Positions 1 to 5,866 of a stretch of 5,866 nucleotides of DNA are shown here, in pieces. The translations under genes were made by a program, and so were the position numbers. The notes under the pieces were generated by a model that searched no databases, was not told the origin of the DNA, and worked only from the letters and a program-made list of their open reading frames with translations. Origin of the DNA: Burkholderiales bacterium (GTDB lineage: Bacteria > Pseudomonadota > Gammaproteobacteria > Burkholderiales > CAIKXV01); the NCBI GenBank assembly GCA_014379045.1, contig JACMMK010000439.1:1-5866 (forward strand). The letters are read 5' to 3'. Each line of letters starts with the position of its first letter. Position 1 is the stretch's first letter.

Positions 1-347
1 CGCTCGCGGTCGCGCTCGCCTATCGCACCGGAGATGCGGCGCCGCGGGTGGTCGCCAAAGGACGCGGTGCAATCGCCGAAACGATCATCGAACGCGCGCG
101 CGAAGCCGGAGTCTACGTGCACGAATCGACCGAGCTGGTGTCGTTGTTGCTGCAGGTCGATCTCGATCAGCGCATCCCGCCACAGCTCTACATCGCGATC
201 GCGGAACTTCTCGCCTGGCTGTATCGGCTCGAACAGGGCGGCGCTGGCGGCGCCCCGGACCGCCCCGTCACTGTACCGAAAGGGCCGCCAGCAGGTCCGC
301 CTCGAGCCGGAGCACCGCGCGTTCGTTCGACAGCACCGCCCCGCTGA
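1..347 (+). CDS. FlhB-like protein (cytoplasmic domain of the flagellar/type III export switch), 5' end missing
   Basis: The reading frame is open from base 3 and stops with TGA at 345-347, so the start lies before the window. The visible protein begins LAVALAYRTGDAAPRVVAKG and continues through EAGVYVHESTELVSLLLQ and DQRIPPQLYIAIAELLAWLY. This matches the C-terminal cytoplasmic domain of FlhB/YscU/HrcU, where the same segment follows the autocleaved NPTH motif. Full FlhB has four membrane helices before this domain; many bacteria also encode a short soluble stand-alone paralogue, often called FhlB or FlhB2. The NPTH site would fall just outside the window, so full-length and stand-alone forms cannot be told apart here. 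The small-paralogue reading is my inference, because the neighbours are not flagellar genes. The domain normally ends near LAWLYRL; about 40 further Gly/Pro/Arg-rich residues follow, and most of them are antisense to glnD. That tail may be unconserved read-through. Confidence 0.75.
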   Translation, partial: LAVALAYRTGDAAPRVVAKGRGAIAETIIERAREAGVYVHESTELVSLLLQVDLDQRIPPQLYIAIAELLAWLYRLEQGGAGGAPDRPVTVPKGPPAGPPRAGAPRVRSTAPPR

Positions 348-2883
348 TCAGGAACGTGTCTTCCGCACGCTCGCCGAGCGTGTTGATCAACGCGGTGTGC
401 ACGCTGACATCGTAGTCGATGAGAACCCGCGCGACGCTGTAGAGCAGCCCGGGCCGGTCGCCCGCGACGATCGACAGGACCTGATACGTGCCGCGTTCAT
501 CGGGACGGATGCCGACTTCGGGCTCGATCGGAAAATGCTTCAGCTGTCGGCTCACCCTGCCCCGGATCGGCGCCGGCAGCGCAGAGCGCGTAGCGAGCGC
601 CTGCGTGAGTTCGTGCTCGATGAAACTCATCAGGTCGCGATACTCGCGGCTCGCGTCTTCGGGGTCGAGCACGGTGAACGAGTCGAGCGCGTAATGGTGG
701 CGCGTGGTGGTGACCTTGGCATCGACGATCGAAAAGCCGATACGGTCGAAGAACCCGCACAGCCGGGCGAACAATTCCTTCTGCTCCGGCACATAGGCGA
801 GCACCTGCAGTCCGCCGCCACTGGGCGAGGGTCGTGCTCGCACCACCGGCGTCGCGGTAGCGACCCGATTGACCAGCGCGCGCGCGTGCCAGGCGATCTC
901 CTGCGGATCGTGGCGCAGGAAGTACGGTGTCTCGAGCTTGTCCCAGAGCGGGCGCTGCGCATCGGGCATCAGTCCGTAGAGCGCCAGCTTCGCGAGGGCT
1001 TCACGCTGGCGCTGCTGCAGGCTGTGATCGACGTCGACCGCGCCTGCGTCGAGATAGCGGCGCGTGGCGAGATACAGATCCTCGAGCAGCTTCGCTTTCC
1101 AGCCGTTCCATACCTTGGGGCTGGTGCCCCGGATATCGGCGACGGTGAGAATATAGAGGGCGGTGAGGCGGCGCTCATGGCCGACCTTGCGTGCGAACGC
1201 ACCGATGACTTCGGCGTCCGAGATGTCCTGTTTCTGCGCCGTGGCCGACATCACCAGATGCGCCTGCACCAGCCACGCAACCAGATCGGTGTCCTCGCGC
1301 CCGAGCCCGTGCGTGCGGCAGAAGCGCCGCGCGTCGATCATGCCGAGTTCGGAATGATCGCCGCCGCGCCCCTTGGCGATGTCGTGGAAGATCGCTGCGA
1401 GATACAGGAGCTCGGGACTGCGGAAATCCGAAATCAACCGGCTGCACAGCGGGTATTCGTGCGCAAACTGCGGCACCGCGAAGCGCCGTACGTTACGCAG
1501 CACCCGCAGGATATGCTCGTCGACCGTGTAGACATGGAACAGGTCGTGCTGCATCTGCCCGAAGATGCGTCCGAACGCGGGAATGTAACGCCGCAGTACG
1601 CCGTACAGATGCAATCGCCGGACTTCTCGCACCACCCCGAGCGGCTCGCGCAGGATCTGCATGAATTGACGGCGGTTCTCCGGGTCGGCGCGAAACGCCG
1701 GACCGATCCGGGTCCGACTGCGCCACAGCGCGCGCATCGTCTCCGCCTCGATGCCCTTGAGCGCGGGATGACGCTGCAGGGTGAGGAACGTTGCGAGGAT
1801 CGCGTGCGGGTCGGTGTCGAACAGGTCGCGCGCGCGCGCCTCGAGCAACTCGTTGCGCGCCTGGAACCGATGGTCGATCGGCACCGGCGGCCCCGACGGG
1901 CCCGGGCGCAGCCGCGCGAGCAGATTCTGCAACAGGATCGTGTTCGTCAACGTCACCGACTTGGCGGTGCGATAGTAGCGTTGCATCAACTGCTCGCTCG
2001 CGCGTCGGGCGGCGGTGTCGTGCAAGCCGTATTCGGCAGCAAGACGGGTCTGCAGATCGAACAGCAGGCGGTCTTCCCGGCGTCCGGCGATCAGGTGGGT
2101 GCGGATGCGCAGATCGTTAAGGAAACGTTCATGGCGCGCGATCGAAGTCGCTTCGTCGGGGGTGATCAGACCGTTGGCCGCGAGCCGCCGCCAGTCGGCG
2201 CCGGCGCCGCTCGCCCGACCGATCCAAAGAATCGTATGCAGATCGCGCAGACCGCCCGGGCTTTCCTTGATGCTGGGCTCGAGGTTGTGCGCGCTTTCCT
2301 GGTATCGGGTGTGGCGCTGCTGTTGTTCGAGTTGCTTCGCCTGGCAGAACAGGACCGGGTCGAGGCGCGTGGCAAGAAGCGCGCGAAACACCGCGGCACG
2401 CTGGCGCGCGCCACAGACCAGGCGGGCTTCGAGCAGATTGGTCTGCACCGTCACATCGCGCGCCGAAATCTCCAGACATTGCTCGGCGGTGCGCACACTG
2501 TGGCCGACTTCGAGCCCGATATCCCACAGCATGCCGATCAGCTCCTCGACCTTCGATTCGAGCAGCGATGTCGGGCCCGCCGCGAGCAGCACCAGCAGGT
2601 CGACGTCGGACCAGGGGAAGAGTTCGCCGCGCCCGTAGCCGCCGACCGCCAGCAGGGCGGCGCTCGGCGGCATCTTCAGGTGACGCCAGACCTCGCGCAG
2701 CAGCACATCGGTGAGGCGCGCCTGACCCCGCAACATGCGCCGCGCGGGCAGGCCGGCGAGGTAGCGCGTGCGCAGCGACGCGCGCCCTTCGCTCAGGCGC
2801 TGCCTCAGGTCTGCAATGAACTCGATGCGGCCTTCGGGCGCGTACTGGTCGCGATCGGGCAGCGCCGGCTTGGGATCTAGCAT
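268..2883 (-). CDS. glnD: Bifunctional PII uridylyltransferase/uridylyl-removing enzyme GlnD
   Basis: GlnD is the cytoplasmic nitrogen sensor. When glutamine is low it attaches UMP to PII proteins (GlnB/GlnK); when glutamine is high it removes the UMP, which sets glutamine synthetase activity and NtrBC signalling. The 871-residue product is close to the usual 850-900. A nucleotidyltransferase core lies at about 79-100, with GGYGRGE at 81-87 and acidic residues D93 and D95 in WSDVDLL. The conserved GlnD segment SIKESPGGLRDLHT is at 204-217. An HD hydrolase domain spans about 450-570, with H457, the H500-D501 pair in FHDIAKGRGGDH, and H510. Two glutamine-binding ACT domains follow, at about 692-770 and 800-871. 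The ATG at 2881-2883 is the only ATG, GTG or TTG start between the in-frame stop at 2920-2922 and the conserved region; no strong Shine-Dalgarno precedes it. It lies 52 bp behind map, suggesting an operon and possible translational dependence. No broken motif was seen. Confidence 0.97.
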   Translation of the reverse strand: MLDPKPALPDRDQYAPEGRIEFIADLRQRLSEGRASLRTRYLAGLPARRMLRGQARLTDVLLREVWRHLKMPPSAALLAVGGYGRGELFPWSDVDLLVLLAAGPTSLLESKVEELIGMLWDIGLEVGHSVRTAEQCLEISARDVTVQTNLLEARLVCGARQRAAVFRALLATRLDPVLFCQAKQLEQQQRHTRYQESAHNLEPSIKESPGGLRDLHTILWIGRASGAGADWRRLAANGLITPDEATSIARHERFLNDLRIRTHLIAGRREDRLLFDLQTRLAAEYGLHDTAARRASEQLMQRYYRTAKSVTLTNTILLQNLLARLRPGPSGPPVPIDHRFQARNELLEARARDLFDTDPHAILATFLTLQRHPALKGIEAETMRALWRSRTRIGPAFRADPENRRQFMQILREPLGVVREVRRLHLYGVLRRYIPAFGRIFGQMQHDLFHVYTVDEHILRVLRNVRRFAVPQFAHEYPLCSRLISDFRSPELLYLAAIFHDIAKGRGGDHSELGMIDARRFCRTHGLGREDTDLVAWLVQAHLVMSATAQKQDISDAEVIGAFARKVGHERRLTALYILTVADIRGTSPKVWNGWKAKLLEDLYLATRRYLDAGAVDVDHSLQQRQREALAKLALYGLMPDAQRPLWDKLETPYFLRHDPQEIAWHARALVNRVATATPVVRARPSPSGGGLQVLAYVPEQKELFARLCGFFDRIGFSIVDAKVTTTRHHYALDSFTVLDPEDASREYRDLMSFIEHELTQALATRSALPAPIRGRVSRQLKHFPIEPEVGIRPDERGTYQVLSIVAGDRPGLLYSVARVLIDYDVSVHTALINTLGERAEDTFLISGAVLSNERAVLRLEADLLAALSVQ

Positions 2884-2935
2884 CTCGACACGCGTGGGAT
2901 CGACGCGAGGGGCCGGCGGTCAGGCGCGCGCGACC

Positions 2936-3793
2936 TCAGGCGGGCGGCGGGGAGCCGTCCGAAACCGTCAACACCTCGAAACCGTCGCCGGTGACGAGCA
3001 CGGTGTGCTCCCACTGCGCCGAGAGGCTGTGATCCTTGGTGACGATCGTCCACCCGTCGGCCAGCTGGCGGATCGACGCCTTGCCGGCGTTGATCATGGG
3101 TTCGATCGTGAAGGTCATGCCCGTCTCGAGGCGCAGGCCCGACCCGGGGCGACCGTAGTGAAGCACCTGCGGCTCTTCGTGGAAGCGCCGGCCGATGCCA
3201 TGGCCGCAGAATTCCCGAACCACGCTGTAGCCATGGCCCTCGGCCAGTGACTGGATCGCGTGCCCAACATCGCCGAGTGTGGCTCCGGCGCGAACCTGAC
3301 GAATGCCGGCCCACATCGACTGATACGTCAACTCGCACAGCCGGCGCGCCTGGATCGACGGTTCGCCGACCGGGAACATCCGGCTCGTGTCGCCGTGAAA
3401 GCCGTCCTTGATCACGGTAACGTCGATGTTCACGATGTCGCCCGGGCGCAGCTTCTTGTCTCCCGGTATGCCGTGACAGACGACGTGATTGACCGAGGTG
3501 CAGACCGATTTCGGGTACGGCGTGTACCCCGCCGGCGCGTAATTGAGCGGCGCCGGGATCGCCTGCTGCACCCCGGTGATGTAATCGTGGCAGAGACGGT
3601 CGAGTTCGTCGGTCGACACGCCCGGCTTGACATGGGGACCGATGAAGTCGAGCACCTCGGAGGCGAGGCGGCCGGCGACGCGCATCGCGGCGACCTCGTC
3701 GGGCGTCTTCAGCGACACGGTGGGCTTGCGGGGGGGCGGCTGCAACATTGGCGGAAGGTGACTGAATGGCGCGGTGGATAGCGCATCCCCCAT
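2936..3793 (-). CDS. map: Type I methionine aminopeptidase
   Basis: Map removes the initiator methionine from new proteins whose second residue is small, acting in the cytoplasm with ribosomes. The 285-residue product shows all five metal ligands of the pita-bread fold: D124 (VNIDVTV), D135 (HGDTSRMF), H198 (CGHGIGR), E231 (TIEPM) and E262 (QWEHTV). The active-site histidines H107 (VVCHGIP) and H205 (RRFHEEP) are also present. An insert around 84-93 (NYAPAGYTP) before YPKSVCTSVNHVVCHG is, from memory, common in betaproteobacterial forms and absent from the E. coli enzyme. The start chosen, ATG at 3791-3793, has AAAGGG (3800-3805) six bases upstream. It adds about 20 proline-rich residues before the family start near VSLKTPDEV. 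In-frame alternatives are ATG at 3746-3748 and GTG at 3716-3718, neither with a good ribosome site. The gene is divergent from rpsB and leads into glnD, the usual proteobacterial order. Confidence 0.97.
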   Translation of the reverse strand: MGDALSTAPFSHLPPMLQPPPRKPTVSLKTPDEVAAMRVAGRLASEVLDFIGPHVKPGVSTDELDRLCHDYITGVQQAIPAPLNYAPAGYTPYPKSVCTSVNHVVCHGIPGDKKLRPGDIVNIDVTVIKDGFHGDTSRMFPVGEPSIQARRLCELTYQSMWAGIRQVRAGATLGDVGHAIQSLAEGHGYSVVREFCGHGIGRRFHEEPQVLHYGRPGSGLRLETGMTFTIEPMINAGKASIRQLADGWTIVTKDHSLSAQWEHTVLVTGDGFEVLTVSDGSPPPA

Positions 3794-3795
3794 AT

Positions 3796-3825
3796 GCTAC
3801 CCTTTCGGGTTATTCGTTGGGTAGC
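3796..3825 (-). promoter_or_regulatory. Hairpins over the map ribosome binding site
   Basis: Read on the minus strand, GCUACCC (3819-3825) is the exact complement of GGGUAGC (3796-3802), giving a 7-bp stem with a 16-base loop. Inside it, ACCC-GAAA-GGGU (3799-3810) can form a second, mutually exclusive 4-bp hairpin closed by a GNRA-type GAAA tetraloop. Both pair the Shine-Dalgarno AAAGGG (3800-3805), which is six bases from the map ATG. The repeat is seen directly; a role in limiting map translation is inferred. It could be fortuitous, and it matters only if the map transcript starts upstream of base 3825, which is not known. Confidence 0.35.
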
Positions 3826-3920
3826 GCCTCGGCACGGACGATCCTGGTCAGGGCATCACCTGCGGATAGGCGGGCAGGCCCGGTTGGCGCAAGTGGCCGC
3901 CAGGCAGCAGTACATTTTTA

Positions 3921-4048
3921 CGCAGCACATCTCACACACGCACCGACACCAGGGTGTTCGATCGCCGCAGGTTCAGGTCATTCGACCCGACATGCGCGAT
4001 TGAAGGCAGCAGCGGCGCGTGGCGGACCCAACCCTCAAGGAGTTTTCG
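3921..4048 (+). promoter_or_regulatory. Candidate structured 5' leader of rpsB (possible S2 autoregulatory site)
   Basis: If transcription starts just after the AT-rich patch at 3911-3920, the rpsB mRNA has an untranslated leader of roughly 120 bases. Three pairings can be read by eye. The first is a hairpin at 3944-3960 (CGACAC/GTGT-T-CG, loop CAGG, one bulge). The second is a long-range stem CGCCGC (3963-3968) with GCGGCG (4012-4017). The third, nested inside it, is a small hairpin GGTC-ATTC-GACC (3976-3987). In E. coli, S2 is known to repress rpsB-tsf translation through the rpsB leader, so a regulatory leader is expected at this place. Similarity to the known structure was not tested, and the start of transcription is a guess. 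Confidence 0.35.
4037..4042 (+). promoter_or_regulatory. Ribosome binding site that fixes the rpsB start
   Basis: AAGGAG is a near-perfect Shine-Dalgarno six bases before the ATG at 4049-4051. It lies inside the longer open frame that begins with GTG at 4019, so that GTG is very unlikely to be the real start. Confidence 0.85.
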
Positions 4049-4798
4049 ATGTCAGTCACCATGCGCAGCATGCTGGAAGCGGGCGTCCATTTCGGACACC
4101 AGACGCGGTACTGGAACCCCAAGATGGCACCGTACATCTTCGGGCACCGGAACAAGATCCACATCATCAACCTCGAAAAATCGATCGTCATGTACGACGA
4201 GGCGATGAAGTTCGTGCGCAAACTCGCGTCGAACAAGGGCACCATCCTGTTCGTCGGCACCAAGCGCCAGGCGCGCGAGATCGTGCGCGAAGAGGCCACC
4301 CGTGCCGGCGCGCCGTTCGTCGATCACCGCTGGCTAGGCGGCATGCTGACCAACTTCAAGACGGTCAAGGGGTCGATCAAGCGTCTGCACGAACTCGAAG
4401 GCATGGTCGCCGAGGGCAACGCCGAGAAACTGTCCAAGAAAGAAGCGCTCACGTTCCAGCGCGACCTCGAGAAACTCGAGCGCAGTCTCGGTGGCATCAA
4501 GGACATGACGGGTCTGCCTGATGCCATCTTCATCATCGATGTCGGCTACCACAAGATCGCCGTGCAGGAAGCGAAGGTTCTCGGCGTGCCGGTGATTGCA
4601 ATCGTCGACAGCAACAATTCGCCCGATGGCGTGCATTACGTCATTCCCGGCAACGACGATTCGAGCCGTGCGGTGCGCCTTTATGCCCGCGGCGTCGCCG
4701 ACGCGATCCTCGAGGGTCGCAGCCAGGTGATCCAGGAGATCGTCAGTGACGATTTCGTCGAGGTCGAGGCGACCGAGGAAGAAGCCGTTCAAGGTTGA
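4049..4798 (+). CDS. rpsB: 30S ribosomal protein S2
   Basis: S2 is a late-assembling protein of the small ribosomal subunit, located between head and body of the 30S; it is needed for S1 binding and translation initiation. The 249-residue product matches the family along its whole length (E. coli S2 is 241). The N-terminal signature is MRSMLEAGVHFGHQ (5-18). It is followed by NPKMAPYIFGHRNKIHIINL (23-42), GTKRQAREIV (70-79), HRWLGGMLTNF (93-103), LPDAIFIIDVGYHKIAVQEA (156-175) and IPGNDDSSRAVRLYARGVAD (199-218). The central helical hairpin (about 105-150) is rich in Lys, Glu and Leu. The tail after 230 is acidic (EVEATEEEAVQG). The start is set by AAGGAG six bases upstream. It heads an rpsB-tsf unit and is probably controlled through its leader. 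Confidence 0.98.
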   Translation: MSVTMRSMLEAGVHFGHQTRYWNPKMAPYIFGHRNKIHIINLEKSIVMYDEAMKFVRKLASNKGTILFVGTKRQAREIVREEATRAGAPFVDHRWLGGMLTNFKTVKGSIKRLHELEGMVAEGNAEKLSKKEALTFQRDLEKLERSLGGIKDMTGLPDAIFIIDVGYHKIAVQEAKVLGVPVIAIVDSNNSPDGVHYVIPGNDDSSRAVRLYARGVADAILEGRSQVIQEIVSDDFVEVEATEEEAVQG

Positions 4799-4880
4799 GC
4801 CCTGGCAGCGTTGCGCCGGCCGTGGACACGCGTCCGCGGTCGGGCTGTGCGGGATAGTTGCCACGAGATGGAACGCCGAT

Positions 4881-4900
4881 GACGGCCGGTCAGGGCCGTC
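4881..4900 (+). other. GC-rich hairpin in the rpsB-tsf spacer
   Basis: GACGGCC (4881-4887) and GGCCGTC (4894-4900) form a perfect 7-bp stem with the six-base loop GGTCAG. It sits in the 123-bp spacer (4799-4921) between rpsB and tsf and ends five bases before the tsf Shine-Dalgarno (about 4905-4914). No run of T follows, so it is not a typical intrinsic terminator. It could act as an RNA stability or processing structure, a partial attenuator setting the S2 to EF-Ts ratio, or nothing. The rest of the spacer shows no gene and no convincing promoter. Confidence 0.4.
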
Positions 4901-4921
4901 GCTGAAAGGAAGGGTTTGTCC

Positions 4922-5803
4922 ATGGCCGAGATCACTGCTGGCATGGTGAAAGATCTGCGCGAAAAGACCGACGCGCCGATGATGGAATGCAAGAAAGCGT
5001 TGACCGAAGCCGCGGGAGACATGGCGCGCGCGGAAGAGATTCTGCGCGTCAAGCTCGGCAGCAAGGCGTCCAAGGCGGCCGGGCGCGTTGCCGCCGAAGG
5101 CGTCGTCGGGCTGCACGTGGCCGGCGACGGAAAGTTGGCGGCGATTGTAGAGCTCAACTGCGAGACCGATTTCGTCGCGAAGAACGATGATTTCCTCAAG
5201 TTCGCACGCGACTGCGCCGAACTCGTCGCTCGGCATGCGCCGGCGGATGTCGAAGCGCTCGCTGCCCTGCCGATCGGAAGTTCGACCGTCGAGGCGACGC
5301 GCACCGAACTGGTCGGCCGGATCGGCGAGAATCTGTCGCTGCGCAGGTTCGCCCGCGTCGAGGCGAAAGGGCGCATCGCCACGTATGTGCACGGCGGCGC
5401 GAAGATCGGCGTCGTGCTCGACCTGATCGGCGGAGACGACGCCATGGCGAAGGACATCGCGATGCATATCGCTGCGGCCAAGCCCGTGTCGTTGGCACGC
5501 GACGAAGTGCCGCCCGCGCTGATCGAGCGCGAGCGCTCGATCGCGGCGCAGAAGGCGGCCGATTCGGGGAAGCCCGCGGAGATCGTCGCCAAGATGGTCG
5601 AGGGCTCGGTGCAGAAGTTCCTGAAGGAGGTGACGCTGCTGGGTCAGCCGTTCGTCAAGGACGACAAGCAGACGATCGAGCAGCTGCTGAAGACCAAGGC
5701 GGCGTCGATCGCGCGCTTCGTGCTGTTCGTCGTCGGCGAAGGCATCGAGAAGAAACAGGTCGATTTCGCCGCCGAGGTCGCGGCAGCCGCAAAGCAGGTT
5801 TGA
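4922..5803 (+). CDS. tsf: Translation elongation factor Ts
   Basis: EF-Ts is the cytoplasmic nucleotide exchange factor that releases GDP from EF-Tu so that it can bind GTP and aminoacyl-tRNA again. The product has 293 residues (E. coli 283). The UBA-like N-terminal domain contains LREKTDAPMMECKKAL (12-27); proline at 19 replaces the Gly/Ser of the general family signature. The core motif ELNCETDFVAKN is at 77-88, with D83-F84 matching the E. coli Asp-Phe pair that disturbs the EF-Tu magnesium site. The C-terminal core shows GRIATYVHGGAKIGVVLDL (150-168) and AMHIAAAKP (180-188), followed by a charged helical segment and KMVEGSVQKFLKEVTLLGQP. The ATG at 4922 has AAAGGAAGGG (4905-4914) seven bases upstream, so the TTG two codons earlier is not needed. 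It follows rpsB by 123 bp and precedes a probable pyrH by 7 bp. Confidence 0.98.
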   Translation: MAEITAGMVKDLREKTDAPMMECKKALTEAAGDMARAEEILRVKLGSKASKAAGRVAAEGVVGLHVAGDGKLAAIVELNCETDFVAKNDDFLKFARDCAELVARHAPADVEALAALPIGSSTVEATRTELVGRIGENLSLRRFARVEAKGRIATYVHGGAKIGVVLDLIGGDDAMAKDIAMHIAAAKPVSLARDEVPPALIERERSIAAQKAADSGKPAEIVAKMVEGSVQKFLKEVTLLGQPFVKDDKQTIEQLLKTKAASIARFVLFVVGEGIEKKQVDFAAEVAAAAKQV

Positions 5804-5810
5804 GCGCGCG

Positions 5811-5866
5811 ATGACCGAGGCATTCACCCAATCGTCGAGTGCCCCGGCCGCCGGGGCCGGTGCGCC
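5811..5866 (+). CDS. pyrH: Probable UMP kinase PyrH, N-terminal fragment cut by window end
   Basis: An ATG seven bases after the tsf stop opens a frame reading MTEAFTQSSSAPAAGAGA to the end of the window. Nothing in these 18 residues is diagnostic: the kinase motif usually written LLKLSGEAL would come later. The name rests on gene order, since rpsB-tsf is followed by pyrH and frr in most Beta- and Gammaproteobacteria. PyrH phosphorylates UMP to UDP with ATP and acts as a hexamer. Most homologues reach the kinase motif within about 10-15 residues, so a disordered Ala/Ser/Gly extension would be slightly long. The Shine-Dalgarno is weak (GAG at 5802-5804, overlapping the tsf stop), so translational coupling to tsf is likely. 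A later start beyond the window cannot be excluded. Confidence 0.55.
   Translation, partial: MTEAFTQSSSAPAAGAGA
5841..5857 (+). other. Perfect GC hairpin at the start of the probable pyrH
   Basis: GCCCCGG (5841-5847) and CCGGGGC (5851-5857) are exact complements with a three-base loop CCG: a 7-bp all-GC stem spanning codons 11-16. It starts 30 bases after the ATG. No T run is seen before the window ends. It may simply follow from Ala/Pro/Gly codons in a GC-rich genome, or it may slow or attenuate expression between tsf and pyrH. Confidence 0.4.

Larger units (their letters stand above)
3794..4048. promoter_or_regulatory. Divergent control region between map and rpsB
   Basis: This 255-bp stretch has no supportable gene and must hold the promoters for map (leftward) and rpsB-tsf (rightward). 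No clear sigma-70 promoter was found in either direction. The weak best cases share the palindrome TTGGCGCAA at 3884-3892. Leftward, TTGCGC is followed after 18 bases by TATCCG (3863-3868). Rightward, TTGGCG is followed after 21 bases, which is too far, by TACATT (3911-3916) within an AT-rich patch CATTTTTA. That patch is the most AT-rich stretch here and a likely place for the rpsB promoter -10. A short inverted repeat, TGGCG (3885-3889) and CGCCA (3898-3902), overlaps the region. The right half is described separately as the rpsB leader. Confidence 0.5.

Noticed and set aside
236..255. GC-rich inverted repeat (GGCGC at 240-244 with GCGCC at 250-254) near the convergent gene ends, considered as a terminator.
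   Set aside because: The stem is only 5 bp, no T run follows on either strand, and it lies within the FlhB-like coding frame.
34..2880. A 948-codon open frame on the plus strand, opposite nearly all of glnD.
   Set aside because: It is rich in Arg, Gln and His with no recognisable domain, and it is fully explained as the antisense of a GC-rich, strongly conserved glnD, where stop codons are rare.
3992..4003. Minimal open frame ATG CGC GAT TGA in the rpsB leader as a possible leader peptide.
   Set aside because: There is no Shine-Dalgarno before it, and three codons are expected by chance.
4019..4048. GTG start giving an S2 longer by 10 residues.
   Set aside because: The strong Shine-Dalgarno AAGGAG lies inside this segment, and the ATG at 4049 gives the family N-terminus MSVTMR.
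3766..4521. A 251-codon plus-strand open frame running from the map start into rpsB.
   Set aside because: It overlaps rpsB in another frame, shows no domain and has no ribosome site.
4334..5827. A 497-codon open frame on the minus strand opposite rpsB and tsf.
   Set aside because: It has no family resemblance and crosses two certain genes and their spacer; it is antisense shadow.
1..5866. CRISPR array, insertion sequence, tRNA, toxin-antitoxin or defence genes.
   Set aside because: I saw no direct repeat array, transposase, cloverleaf or matching protein motif; the coding space is filled by core genes.

Overview
The window is high in G+C and looks like core chromosome from a proteobacterium, most likely a betaproteobacterium. 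The evidence is protein wording recalled from these families, not a search. EF-Ts reads TDAPMMECKKAL, S2 starts MSVTMR, and the methionine aminopeptidase carries the insert NYAPAGYTPYPKS; I associate all three with Burkholderiales-like sequences. The gene order also fits a block widespread in Beta- and Gammaproteobacteria: glnD and map on one strand, divergent from rpsB-tsf-pyrH on the other.

Layout: (1) 1-347, plus strand, the 3' part of a small FlhB-like gene (cytoplasmic domain of the flagellar/type III export switch), whose start lies before the window. (2) 268-2883, minus strand, glnD, a complete PII uridylyltransferase/uridylyl-removing enzyme; its 3' end overlaps the 3' end of the FlhB-like gene tail to tail by 80 bp. 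(3) 2936-3793, minus strand, map, a type I methionine aminopeptidase with all metal ligands, 52 bp upstream of glnD and probably cotranscribed with it. (4) 3794-4048, a 255-bp divergent control region. It carries a hairpin over the map ribosome binding site and a structured leader before rpsB. (5) 4049-4798, rpsB, ribosomal protein S2. (6) 4799-4921, a spacer with a strong GC hairpin. (7) 4922-5803, tsf, elongation factor Ts. (8) From 5811, the first 18 codons of what is probably pyrH (UMP kinase), cut by the window end and carrying a perfect 7-bp GC hairpin.

The genes serve translation (S2, EF-Ts), N-terminal methionine removal (Map), nitrogen sensing through PII (GlnD) and probably pyrimidine nucleotide supply (PyrH). 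No mobile element, CRISPR array, tRNA, rRNA or defence system was seen. I found no new system; the points worth a second look are RNA structures in the spacers and the tail-to-tail overlap at the left edge.
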